This document shows, piece after piece, positions 35,057-43,322 of a stretch of DNA of 64,000 nucleotides. The notes beneath the pieces are model-generated. The model saw only the letters and a list, made by a program, of their open reading frames with translations. It was not told where the DNA came from and ran no database searches. This DNA comes from CAKVON01 sp902475665 (GTDB taxonomy: Bacteria; Actinomycetota; Coriobacteriia; Coriobacteriales; Atopobiaceae). Position 1 is the stretch's first letter, and each line of letters begins with the position of its first letter. The stretch covers positions 372,001 through 436,000 of the forward strand of contig JAWQCY010000001.1 of the NCBI GenBank assembly GCA_036321795.1, written 5' to 3'. The position numbers and the translations under genes are program-made.

Positions 35057-37486
35057 CTAGAGCCTGTCGGGTGCGCCCTCGAGCGAGTTGGCGATGTCGT
35101 AGACGGCGTCATCGCGTGTGAGGCCCGCGAGGGCGAGCGTGAGCGCGCGGGCGACGGGGAACATGCCCTCGTCGGCGGCCGCGCGTGCGCCCTCGGCAAG
35201 GGCCTCGAGAACATCGGATGTCGGGGCGACGGGGATGTCGCAGGAGCGCAGGGCCTCGCCGACGGGGTCGTCTGCGCGCGGTGGGCCCGCGACCTTGGAG
35301 TTCTTCGCCGTCGGCGAGTTGTCGGGAACAAACGCGACGCCCTTCTCGACAGGAAGGTCCGAGAGCTGGGGCCCGCAGGCGGCAAGAAGCGTGTGCAGCT
35401 CGATCAGGGCGTGGGCGGTGACGGTCGAGGGCCAGTTGATGCTCGCGCGGTAGCAGGCCTCGGCGGCGAAGGTGTCGCCGAGCTGCCAGCGCAGGTAGGC
35501 GAGGCGGTAGTAGGTTACGCCGATCGCCTCGGGCGTGTGCGCTATGCGCAGGAAGTCGCGCGCCTCGGCCGCGGCGCGCTCGAGGTCGCCCGAGTCCTCG
35601 ATGGCGCGAACGACGCGCAGGCAGGCTCGCTCGTCCATGGGGGAGAGGGCCGCCGCCTGGCGGGCATGGTCGTCAGCGTCGTCCTTGCGGCCGACGGACG
35701 GCAGCAGCAGGGACAGGCCGAGGTGCGCCTCGGTGAGCGTGGCGGGCGCCAGGCGCAGGTCCTCGCCGTCGACGGCGAGCAGCCTGTTGTAGACGAGCCG
35801 CTCGGCGTACGTCCTGAACGCGTGCCAGGTCACGCCCGGTATCTTGCGCGGCTTGAGTATGTCGGTGACCTCGAGCATGTGGTTGATGGCCTGCTCGACG
35901 TGCTTGTCCGCCGCCTCGCGTATCCCCTGCGACAGGATGCGGACCGCGCCGTTGCCGTACATCAGCTCCTGCTCGACGGCCAGGCCGTCGTCGGGGTCGA
36001 TGTCGCCCGAGACCAGGAGCCTGGCGCAGCGTCGTGCCGCGATCGCGCAGTCGGGGTCCTCGGTCTGGCGTGCCAGTGCGAGCAGGCCCGAGACGAGCGA
36101 CTCGCACGAGCCTCCGCACAGTCGCGCGGCATTGCGGGCGAACTCGGCAAGCCCCGCCATCGTGTCGATCCCCATGCCCATCGCGGTGTCGCAGCCCAGC
36201 GCCCGGGCATGCCCGGGAGACAGGGGCCGCAGCGAGAGCTCGACCGCCTGCTGGCGCTCGCTGGGGCAGAAGCGCTCGTCGTCGAGCGACCAGGTCTGCT
36301 CGACGGGCGCGAGGCCGCCGTCGTCGCCCATGCTCACGCTCGCGCCGAGGGCGGTGTATGCCTGGACGGGCCAGCGCATGTCGCCCAAGTCGAGCGAGCA
36401 GAACCTGCGCCTGTCGAACTCGGCCGACAGCAGGCACCTGTGGCCTGTGGCGTCGTCGCGCACGCCCGCCACGCACACCCGCGACACGCGCCCTGACGAG
36501 CAGAACGCGCCGGTCGCGAGCAACAGTCCCACGCGCAGGGCATAGTCGGCCGCCTCGCGGCGGCGCATCTCCCGGCTCAGGCACACGACGCGGCCAAGCT
36601 CGTCGGACCACTCCGACTTGGGGAACGCGGCCGTGGGGGTGACCTTGAACTCGATGGCGACGCGTCCGGCGGCGGCGTCGCAGCGGTAGCGGGCCTCCAG
36701 GCGGTGGGGGAGGTGCCAGCCCTCGATCTGTGCGGCCAGGCGTGCGCGGAGGGCCCACTCGCCGTCCTGCTCGTCGTTCTCGGCGGCCAGGCTGGCCAGC
36801 GCCTCCGAGGTCACGTGGGGCGCCTGCGCGCAGATGTCCTGCGTGAGGGCGTGGGTGCAGCGGTAGATGTCCCTCTCGCTGGCGTCCGCCAGGTCGTCCA
36901 GCAGCATGTCGGCGTGGCGCATGCGGTTGATCGCGGCCTCGATCGCGAGGATCTTTCCGAGGGCGGCCACCGAGACGCTCTTGTCGAGCATGCCGAGGTA
37001 GTAGAGCTTGGTGCGCCCGAGGCGAACGAGGGCCAGGTGCGGCATGTCGACGCCGTCGGCCATGAGGCCGGCCTCCTCAAGCCAGCGGGCGAGCGTCAGC
37101 TCCGCCGTGGTGGGGGCCTCGCGCCTGCGGATGTCATCGACCGTGGCGCGCAGGGCGCCTATCGGGTCCGGGGTGTGGGCGACGGCGGACATCAGCTCGT
37201 CGTAGCTGTCTTCGTCGGCGTCGTCTGCGCCGTCGGGCCCTGCGTCCTTCTGGGTGGTTGGGGCGTCGTGGTCGGGGTCTGCCTTCGGCGTCGTGTCGTC
37301 TGCGCCGTCGGCGTCTCCGGTGTCGGTGTCTGGCGTGGGGGTGTCGCCGGCGTCGGTCCCGGGCGACGCCTCGCCGCGCGCCTTGCCCAGGCGGCCCATG
37401 GCGGTACGTACGCATGCCACGGCCGCGGTCGCCCCGAGGGCGGCCGCGAGCAGCGTCGCGAGGGCTTGTGTCGTGGGCCTGCGCAT
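35057..37486 (-). CDS. Large membrane-anchored protein of unknown function with TPR-like C-terminus
   Basis: An 809-residue protein that I do not recognise. Residues about 7-25 are a hydrophobic anchor (LATLLAAALGATAAVACV), followed by an Asp/Thr/Pro-rich disordered stretch (about 38-95). The rest is a large helical domain with a beta-like middle (EFKVTPTAAFPKSEWSDELGRVVCLSREMRRREAADYA). The last 200 residues resemble tetratricopeptide-type helices (ALSPMDERACLRVVRAIEDSGDLERAAAEARDFL, YRLAYLRWQLGDTFAAEACYRASI). It may be a scaffold facing the cytoplasm or outside; this is inference. It follows the DUF1015 gene by eight bases with no clear ribosome site, so it is probably translationally coupled. 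Confidence 0.75.
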   Translation of the reverse strand: MRRPTTQALATLLAAALGATAAVACVRTAMGRLGKARGEASPGTDAGDTPTPDTDTGDADGADDTTPKADPDHDAPTTQKDAGPDGADDADEDSYDELMSAVAHTPDPIGALRATVDDIRRREAPTTAELTLARWLEEAGLMADGVDMPHLALVRLGRTKLYYLGMLDKSVSVAALGKILAIEAAINRMRHADMLLDDLADASERDIYRCTHALTQDICAQAPHVTSEALASLAAENDEQDGEWALRARLAAQIEGWHLPHRLEARYRCDAAAGRVAIEFKVTPTAAFPKSEWSDELGRVVCLSREMRRREAADYALRVGLLLATGAFCSSGRVSRVCVAGVRDDATGHRCLLSAEFDRRRFCSLDLGDMRWPVQAYTALGASVSMGDDGGLAPVEQTWSLDDERFCPSERQQAVELSLRPLSPGHARALGCDTAMGMGIDTMAGLAEFARNAARLCGGSCESLVSGLLALARQTEDPDCAIAARRCARLLVSGDIDPDDGLAVEQELMYGNGAVRILSQGIREAADKHVEQAINHMLEVTDILKPRKIPGVTWHAFRTYAERLVYNRLLAVDGEDLRLAPATLTEAHLGLSLLLPSVGRKDDADDHARQAAALSPMDERACLRVVRAIEDSGDLERAAAEARDFLRIAHTPEAIGVTYYRLAYLRWQLGDTFAAEACYRASINWPSTVTAHALIELHTLLAACGPQLSDLPVEKGVAFVPDNSPTAKNSKVAGPPRADDPVGEALRSCDIPVAPTSDVLEALAEGARAAADEGMFPVARALTLALAGLTRDDAVYDIANSLEGAPDRL

Positions 37487-37494
37487 GCGAACCG

Positions 37495-38742
37495 CTATAT
37501 CTGCCTGATGAACAGGCCGCTGAGCAGCTTGGGCTCGAACCAGGTGGACTTGGGCGGCATCAGGCGCCCGGCGTCGGCGACCGAGAGCAGCTCGTCGATC
37601 GCGGTGGCATGCATCGAGAGCGCCACGCCCTCGTCGCCGGCACGGCGCTCGAGCTCGTCGGTGCCGCGAACGCCGCCAACGAAGCTGATGCGTGGGTCGC
37701 GGGTCGGGTCGTCGATCCCCAGGATGGGCCCCAAGACCAGGTCCTGCACCAGCGACGCGTCGAGCGAGGCCACGGGGTCGTCGGGGATTCGCGCGGGATC
37801 GAGCTGTAGGTCGTACCAGGCGCCGCCGACGTACAGCCCCGTCTGGCCGTGGCGCGTGGGCTCGACGGCGGTGTCGGCCTCGGCGACCGAGAAGCCCGCC
37901 GCCCGGACCGCGTCCAGCAGCTGCTCGACGGACAGGCCGTTGCGGTCGGCGACGACGCGGTTGTAGGGGAGGATCTCGAGCTGGTTGGACGGGAACAGCA
38001 CCGCCAGGAAGCGGTCATAGGGCTTCTCGGCAGCGTCGTCGGGGTCGCCCTTGGCGGCCGCCTGCTCGCGGCGCGCGAGGCTCACCTTCACGGCCGAGGC
38101 GGCACGGTGGTGCCCGTCGGCGATGTAGGCCGCCGGCACGGCGGCGTCGAACATGGTCCGGATGGCCTCGACTGCCTCGGGACGGGCGATGCGCCAGACG
38201 CTCTGGTGCACGCCCTGCTCGTCGACGAAGTCGTACAGCGGCTTGCCCGAGGTCGCGGCGGCGATGATCGCGTCGAGCACGGGCTGGTCGCGGTAGGCGA
38301 GAAAGATCGGGCCGGTCTGGGCCGACAGCGCCGAGATGTGCTCGATGCGGTCGCGCTCCTTCTCGGCGCGGGTGTTTTCGTGGCGCCTGATGGTGCCGTC
38401 GAGGTAGTCGTCGACCTCGCAGTCGGCGACGACGCCGGTCTGGGCGTGGTCGCCCGTGGCGAGTCGGTAGACGTAGTAGCACGGCTTGGTGTCGCACAGC
38501 AGCGTACCGTCGAGCATGCGCTCGCTCAGCAGGTGGTTGGCCTTTGCGTAGACCTCGGGGGCGTACATGTCCTGCTCGGGGCCGAACTGCGTCTCGGGTC
38601 GGTCGATCGCCAGGAACGACTTGGGGTGCTCCCGGACGTAGGCAGCCGCCTCGGCGCGGTCGAACACGTCGTAGGGCAGGGAGGCGAACTCGCTCGCGAC
38701 CTCGGGGTTCGGGCGCAGGCAGGTGATGGGTGAGACGCGCAT
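37495..38742 (-). CDS. DUF1015 family protein
   Basis: A 415-residue DUF1015 protein of unknown biochemical function, widespread in anaerobes. Family marks are the opening RVSPITCLRPNPEVASEFASLPYDVFDRAEA, SFLAIDRPETQF, IRRHENTRAEKERDRIEHISAL, YIADGHHRAASAV and the final PPKSTWFEPKLLSGLFI. The HENT and DGHHR motifs look like catalytic or phosphate-binding sites. ATG 38742 follows AAGGAG by six bases; the longer frame lacks a ribosome site. It leads a two-gene unit with the large anchored protein. Confidence 0.88.
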   Translation of the reverse strand: MRVSPITCLRPNPEVASEFASLPYDVFDRAEAAAYVREHPKSFLAIDRPETQFGPEQDMYAPEVYAKANHLLSERMLDGTLLCDTKPCYYVYRLATGDHAQTGVVADCEVDDYLDGTIRRHENTRAEKERDRIEHISALSAQTGPIFLAYRDQPVLDAIIAAATSGKPLYDFVDEQGVHQSVWRIARPEAVEAIRTMFDAAVPAAYIADGHHRAASAVKVSLARREQAAAKGDPDDAAEKPYDRFLAVLFPSNQLEILPYNRVVADRNGLSVEQLLDAVRAAGFSVAEADTAVEPTRHGQTGLYVGGAWYDLQLDPARIPDDPVASLDASLVQDLVLGPILGIDDPTRDPRISFVGGVRGTDELERRAGDEGVALSMHATAIDELLSVADAGRLMPPKSTWFEPKLLSGLFIRQI

Positions 38743-38854
38743 GTTTGGCTCCTTGGCAACGTTCGTGCAGGTCGTGGGCATCGCGCGGCGTCGGTTGTGG
38801 CGCATTTGCGCGACGGGTTCCGCACAGCATACACGGGTGGGCGCAGCGAGCCCG

Positions 38855-38868
38855 CGCCCTTCTCGATA
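38855..38868. repeat. 14-base motif, variant in divergent region
   Basis: CGCCCTTCTCGATA, between the DUF1015 and HAD genes. It has the same ATA ending as the copy in the marR-ABC promoter. Confidence 0.65.
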
Positions 38869-38947
38869 CGTACCCTAACATGCAACACGGCTTGCGTCCG
38901 CTATCCTTCTGGGCGTGCGAACGCAGCGAACGAGAGTGGGGAGCAAG

Positions 38948-39682
38948 ATGGCTGACATCGCAAACGAGCCGCAGGGCAAGCGCCCTGCCGAGAAGAACGT
39001 CTGGTCGCCCGCGATCAGCGAGCGCAAGTACGTGCTGTTCGACTTTGACGGGACGCTTGCCGACACCATGCCGTCCATCACCTCGACGGCCACGGAGGTG
39101 CTGCGCGAGTGGGGCATGACGGACGACGAGATCGGCGACACCAAGCGCCTGGTGGGGCCTCCCTTCCCGGCGGCGTTCAGCATGGTCTACGGCGTCTCCG
39201 AGGACGACGCGGCCGAGATCACGCGTCGCTACCGCGCCATCTACAATGTGCAGGGCCCCGAGACCTTCCCGCTGTTCGACGGGATGGGCGAGCTTCTGGA
39301 CACTCTGCGCGCGAATGGCCGCCACCTGGCCGTGGCCACGTCCAAGAACGCCTCGCAGGCCGAGCGTATGGTGCGTGAGCTGGGCATCTGGGACAAGTTC
39401 GACGCCGTCGTGGGCAAGGTGCGCGACGGGCGCGGCGCCAAGGCCACGATCATCGGCGACGCCCTGGAGCGCCTGGGCTGCTCGGCGGACGACGCAGTGA
39501 TGGTGGGCGACCGCTTCTACGACGTCGAGGGCGCGGCGCAGATGGGCATGCCCTGCGTGGGCGTCCTGTTTGGCACCGCCACCGAGGCCGAGCTCGCGGA
39601 CGCCGGGGCTGCCGCCATCGCGCGGACGGCCGACGAGGTCGCCGACGCGCTTCTGGGGAATCAGACTCGCGCCGACGGGTAG
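38948..39682 (+). CDS. HAD-superfamily hydrolase, phosphoglycolate phosphatase-like
   Basis: A 244-residue HAD hydrolase with motif I VLFDFDGTLADTMPSI, motif II LAVATSKNASQAERM, motif III Lys in RDGRGAKATIIGDALERLG and motif IV VMVGDRFYDVEGAAQMGMPCVGVLFG. This order and the helical cap match phosphoglycolate phosphatase and Gph-like enzymes; the substrate is unknown. The N-terminal 25 residues (KRPAEKNVWSPAISERK) are an extension before the core. ATG 38948 follows GTGGGGAG. Confidence 0.88.
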   Translation: MADIANEPQGKRPAEKNVWSPAISERKYVLFDFDGTLADTMPSITSTATEVLREWGMTDDEIGDTKRLVGPPFPAAFSMVYGVSEDDAAEITRRYRAIYNVQGPETFPLFDGMGELLDTLRANGRHLAVATSKNASQAERMVRELGIWDKFDAVVGKVRDGRGAKATIIGDALERLGCSADDAVMVGDRFYDVEGAAQMGMPCVGVLFGTATEAELADAGAAAIARTADEVADALLGNQTRADG

Positions 39683-39766
39683 ATTAGCCTCAACGAGAAC
39701 GGTGCGCCCCGCCATGGTCGTGGGACGTGCCCGCCGCGTCGCGGCGACGAGTGAGGAGGCATAGCC

Positions 39767-40123
39767 ATGTCCGGCATCGACCTTGGCAGCGGAGTCCGCA
39801 AGATGTTCCTCTTGGGCGTGGGGGCCGTGGCCACCACCGCCGAGAAGGGCACCCAAGTGATCAACGATCTTGTCGAGAAGGGCGAGCTGACCGTCCAGCA
39901 GGGTAAGGCCCTCAACGAGGAGCTCACCTGCAAGGCACGCCAGACCGCGTCCGACGGTGCCGACGCGCTGCTGCGCGCCCACCTGAGCGCGATGACGCCC
40001 GGGGAGCGCGCAGCCTACGCGCGGAAGGTCGCCAAGGTCGCGGCCGACCTGGATGCCGAGCCCGTGACCGTCGAGGTCGAGGCCGACGCCGCGCCCGAGC
40101 CTGCCGCCTCCGACGCCGAGTAG
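39767..40123 (+). CDS. Phasin-like small protein
   Basis: A 118-residue protein with a hydrophobic start (GVRKMFLLGVGAVATTAEKGTQVINDLVEKGELTVQQGKALNEEL), matching the phasin/polyhydroxyalkanoate granule-associated-like family that often pairs with UbiB-type genes. The tail is acidic and low in complexity (VEVEADAAPEPAASDAE). No storage-polymer genes are visible, so its role is unclear. Two bases separate it from the UbiB-family gene, implying co-translation. Confidence 0.8.
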   Translation: MSGIDLGSGVRKMFLLGVGAVATTAEKGTQVINDLVEKGELTVQQGKALNEELTCKARQTASDGADALLRAHLSAMTPGERAAYARKVAKVAADLDAEPVTVEVEADAAPEPAASDAE

Positions 40124-40124
40124 C

Positions 40125-41825
40125 GTGCCCGTGGCAGGCGGGTCCGACAACACGAGGAGGCCCGCGGGGGCGGGTGCGTCCGACACCATCGGCCTGTTCG
40201 GTGGCAGTCGCTCGTCCGCCTCGGCGCAGTTTGGGTCCACGCGCTCTTCTCGCTATAGGAGGCTGGGGCAGATCGTCGAGATCGTCTCGCATTATGACGT
40301 GGCCCGCGGGCTGACCCCCGAGGGCCTGCGCCTGATGCTGCAGGAGCTGGGTCCCACCTTCGTCAAGGCGGGGCAGATCCTGTCGATGCGCTCCGAGATC
40401 TTGCCGCAGAGCTTCTGCGATGAGCTGAGCAAGCTGCGTACCAACGTCGAGCCCATGCCCTACGAGACGGTGCTCGCCGCCCTGCGCGAGGAGTACGACC
40501 GCCCGCTGGAGGAGATCTTCGACGCGATCGAGCCAGAGCCCTTGGGTTCCGCCTCGGTCGCGCAGGTGCACATTGCGCGTCTGGTGGACGGCACCGACGT
40601 GGCCGTCAAGGTGCAGCGGCCCCGCGTCCGCGAGGTCATGGCGCAAGACATCGACATCATGCGCTCGATCGCGCGACGTGCCTCGCACTTCCTGGCGGAC
40701 GAGCAGTTCCTCGACGTCCGTTCGGTGATCGAGGAGCTGTGGACGTCGTTTCGCGAGGAGACCGACTTCAACGTCGAGGCGCGCAACCTGCACGAGTTCG
40801 GCGAGGACAACGCCGACGTGCGCTTTGTGACGTGCCCCAGGCCCTACCTCGACTTGTGCACCGAGCACGTGGTCGTGATGGAGTACGTGCGCGGCATCCC
40901 CATCTACGAGGTCGATGCCCTGCGTGAGGCCGGCTACGACCTGGACGAGATCGGCACCAAGCTCGTAGATAACTACGCCCGCCAGATTCTGGATGTCGGC
41001 TTCTTCCATGCCGACCCCCATCCGGGCAACCTCATCATCAGTGGCGGCAAGATCGCCTTCATCGATTTGGGCATGATGGGGCGTCTGTCCGCCCACGACC
41101 GCGGCGCCATCCGCGACATAGTCTTCGCCGTCGCCGAGAGGGACTCGTCGAGGCTGAAGGACGGGCTGTTGCGCTTCTCGGTAAACACCGACACGACCGA
41201 GGTCGACCATGCCAGGTTGCTCTCTGACCTCGATGCGATCGTGGACGACTTTGGCACACAGAGCCTCTCCGAGCTCGACCTGGGTGCCTTCGTGTCGGCC
41301 GTCGTCCAGATGGCGCGCAAGAACGGGATCGAGCTTCCCGGCACTGTGACCATGCTCGCGCGCAGCCTCGTGACGCTGGAGGGCGTGCTCGACGAGTTCA
41401 TCCCGTCGGTCTCGATGATCGACATCATCCGCGGGCATCTCAAGGCGCACGAGACACCGTCGCAGGTGCTGTCCGACGAGGCGCGTCAGACCGCGCTCGA
41501 GTCGCGCGCGGCGCTGCATGGCGTCCTGGGCGCCGCGAGCGAGTCGCGCCAGGCCATGCGCATGCTCACCCGCGGGCAGCTCACGACCAACATCCGCATC
41601 GCGGGCTCGGAGGACCCGGTGAGCGATCTTGCCCATGCCGCCAACAGGCTGACGATGGGCATCGTGGTCGCGGGCCTGTTCATCGGCTCGTCGGTCGTCT
41701 ACTACGCACGCATCAGGCCCGTCATCTTCGGCATCCCGATCATCGGCTTTCTCGGCTACTTCGTGGCCCTTGGCATTGGCCTTTGGATCGTGTGGGACAT
41801 CATGCGGGAGCGTCGCCGCAGGTAG
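40125..41825 (+). CDS. UbiB/AarF (ABC1) family atypical kinase
   Basis: A 566-residue ABC1-family protein. Diagnostic motifs are the KxGQ segment GPTFVKAGQILSMRS, the Ala-rich loop PLGSASVAQVH, the nucleotide-binding Lys in VAVKVQRP, DVGFFHADPHPGNLII and the metal-binding FIDLGMMG. Two membrane segments close the protein (about 515-535 and 538-558). Members support quinone or lipid metabolism in some bacteria; the substrate here is unknown. The GTG at 40125 lies two bases after the phasin-like stop but has no clear ribosome site, and the first 45 residues are low complexity, so the true start may be slightly downstream. Confidence 0.87.
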   Translation: MPVAGGSDNTRRPAGAGASDTIGLFGGSRSSASAQFGSTRSSRYRRLGQIVEIVSHYDVARGLTPEGLRLMLQELGPTFVKAGQILSMRSEILPQSFCDELSKLRTNVEPMPYETVLAALREEYDRPLEEIFDAIEPEPLGSASVAQVHIARLVDGTDVAVKVQRPRVREVMAQDIDIMRSIARRASHFLADEQFLDVRSVIEELWTSFREETDFNVEARNLHEFGEDNADVRFVTCPRPYLDLCTEHVVVMEYVRGIPIYEVDALREAGYDLDEIGTKLVDNYARQILDVGFFHADPHPGNLIISGGKIAFIDLGMMGRLSAHDRGAIRDIVFAVAERDSSRLKDGLLRFSVNTDTTEVDHARLLSDLDAIVDDFGTQSLSELDLGAFVSAVVQMARKNGIELPGTVTMLARSLVTLEGVLDEFIPSVSMIDIIRGHLKAHETPSQVLSDEARQTALESRAALHGVLGAASESRQAMRMLTRGQLTTNIRIAGSEDPVSDLAHAANRLTMGIVVAGLFIGSSVVYYARIRPVIFGIPIIGFLGYFVALGIGLWIVWDIMRERRRR

Positions 41826-41835
41826 AGAAGACATG

Positions 41836-41849
41836 GGTGGAGAAGTGCT
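41836..41849. repeat. 14-base motif, variant after UbiB-family gene
   Basis: GGTGGAGAAGTGCT, between the convergent UbiB-family and RlpA-like genes, just ahead of the terminator. Confidence 0.6.
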
Positions 41850-41856
41850 ATGAATG

Positions 41857-41888
41857 GGCCCCGTCACGACCGTTGTCGTGACGGGGCC
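41857..41888. terminator. Bidirectional hairpin between convergent genes
   Basis: A 14-base perfect stem: GGCCCCGTCACGAC (41857-41870) with GTCGTGACGGGGCC (41875-41888), loop CGTT. It has no strong T run on either side. Confidence 0.75.
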
Positions 41889-41912
41889 TGACGCATCCGG
41901 TTGGGTCGGGCG

Positions 41913-42941
41913 CTAGATGATGCGGTAGCCGACGGTGTCCACGCCGTCGAAGCCCAGCGCGTGCGCGACCGCGGGCTGCAGGTCGATCTGGCGGTCGCCG
42001 ACGAAGGGGCCGCGGTCGTTGACGACGGCGGTGACGGTCTTTCCGTGGTAGGAGATCTCGATCGTGGTGCCCAGGGGGACCGTCCTCATGGCGACGCCCA
42101 TCGACGTCGGCGTGACGGTGTCTCCCGAGGCGGTGGTGCCCCACATGAAGCCGTCGCCCTCGCCGTAGGTGGAGGCCAGCACGTACTTGAAGCTGCCGGT
42201 CGGCTTGCTCGAGGGCTTCGCGGGCACGGGCTCGGTGACGGTCGTCTGCGACTGGTTGGAACCGGAGTTGTTGGAGGCGTTGCCGCCGGCGACGGAGTCG
42301 TCCTTCATCGTCTCGTCCTTCTTGGCGGCCTCCGCCTTCCTCTTCGCCTGCTCGGCCTCGTAGGTGGCCTTGCGACGCGCCGCGTCCTGCTGTGCCTTCT
42401 GGCGTGCGGCCGAGGCGGTTGCCTGGGCGTCGTCGTAGGCTGCCTTGGCGTTTTGCGTCTCCTCGGTCACCTTGGCCTTGTCGGCCTTGAGCGCCTTCTG
42501 GGTGTTCTTGAGGTCGGCCTCGGCCTCGGCGAGCCTCTCGATGCCGTCGACGTTGGCCGAGTTGACGGCATCCATGTAGCTGAGCATGGTGACGAACTCG
42601 TTGAAGTCGTCGGCCGACAGGATGAGCGACAGGAGGCTGGACTGGCCGCGCTGCATCTTGTAGCTGGACTTGATCGCCACGTTGCACTTCTCGCGAAGCT
42701 CGGGCAGCTGCGCCTCGAGGTCGCCGACCTTCTTGTTGTTGTCCTCGATCTTCTTGTTGAGGTCGTCTAGCTTGTCCTGAGCGGCCTGGTACTTGTCGGA
42801 GGCCTTGATGGCGGCCTCCTCGAGCTGTTCGAGGGACTCGGCCCATGCGACGTGCGGGGCGAGTCCGAGCGAGAGCGTGGTCGCGAGCGCGCCCGCGAGG
42901 GCGACGGTGGCGACGCGCGTTTTGGTGCTCGATCCGAACAT
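41913..42941 (-). CDS. Secreted coiled-coil protein with RlpA/3D-like double-psi barrel domain
   Basis: A 342-residue exported protein. A signal peptide spans about 1-34 (ALATTLSLGLAPHVAWAES). A long coiled coil (about 35-205, DKLDDLNKKIEDNNKKVGDLEAQLPELRE and later Lys/Glu/Ala-rich helices) resembles the N-terminal half of PcsB/CwlO-type cell-division proteins. A Ser/Asn/Pro linker leads to a C-terminal double-psi beta barrel (about 250-342) with YGEGDGFMWGTTASGD, TVPLGTTIEISYHGKTVTAVVNDRGPF and ALGFDGVDTVGY, as in RlpA/3D domains. It probably acts in peptidoglycan remodelling outside the cell. ATG 42941 is behind AGGAGG with a short three-base spacer. Confidence 0.85.
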   Translation of the reverse strand: MFGSSTKTRVATVALAGALATTLSLGLAPHVAWAESLEQLEEAAIKASDKYQAAQDKLDDLNKKIEDNNKKVGDLEAQLPELREKCNVAIKSSYKMQRGQSSLLSLILSADDFNEFVTMLSYMDAVNSANVDGIERLAEAEADLKNTQKALKADKAKVTEETQNAKAAYDDAQATASAARQKAQQDAARRKATYEAEQAKRKAEAAKKDETMKDDSVAGGNASNNSGSNQSQTTVTEPVPAKPSSKPTGSFKYVLASTYGEGDGFMWGTTASGDTVTPTSMGVAMRTVPLGTTIEISYHGKTVTAVVNDRGPFVGDRQIDLQPAVAHALGFDGVDTVGYRII

Positions 42942-43217
42942 GTTCCTCCTGGAGCCGGGGTCAGGGCGGCCACGCGAAAGACGCGCAGGTCGTGCGGTCC
43001 GTCTGGCGACTCGCGAGCCGCCGTTGTCCCGCCTGCGAGCGCACGTTGTCCACGCGTGGGCCCTTGGATTTTACCGCAAGGGGGCACATGACACCGAATC
43101 CGCACGTAATGGCACCGTCAGGTTGCGTGCCGAATCGGTGGTGGGTGTATACCTGTGCGCATTTGGGTTATAAAACCTAAGTCACACATAGGCAGGTTTG
43201 GCATCGATGCCGTACGC

Positions 43218-43231
43218 TGCCGAGAAGTGCC
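43218..43231. repeat. 14-base motif, exact copy (left arm of inverted pair)
   Basis: TGCCGAGAAGTGCC, about 90 bases upstream of the htpG start. Confidence 0.85.
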
Positions 43232-43270
43232 GTCAGCTTGTGGCCCAAGCGGCCGACGACTCGGCCCGAC

Positions 43271-43284
43271 GGTCCTTCTCGGCA
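43271..43284. repeat. 14-base motif (right arm of inverted pair)
   Basis: GGTCCTTCTCGGCA, complementary at 12 of 14 positions to the copy at 43218. The 39-base spacer itself contains GGCCGA/TCGGCC, so the pair could form one branched hairpin. Confidence 0.8.
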
Positions 43285-43322
43285 GGCGAAAACCCGCGCG
43301 CAACAAACGAAAGGCAGCTCAC

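Larger units (their letters stand above)
42942..43322. other. Divergent region, RlpA-like gene / htpG
   Basis: 381 bases without a gene. It holds an AT-rich patch with TATAAA at 43169-43174 and two inverted copies of the 14-base motif (43218-43231, 43271-43284). No CIRCE-type inverted repeat was found upstream of htpG. Confidence 0.5.

Noticed and set aside
42942..43322. CIRCE heat-shock operator upstream of htpG
   Set aside because: No TTAGCACTC-N9-GAGTGCTAA-type repeat is present; the inverted motif pair there is a different sequence.
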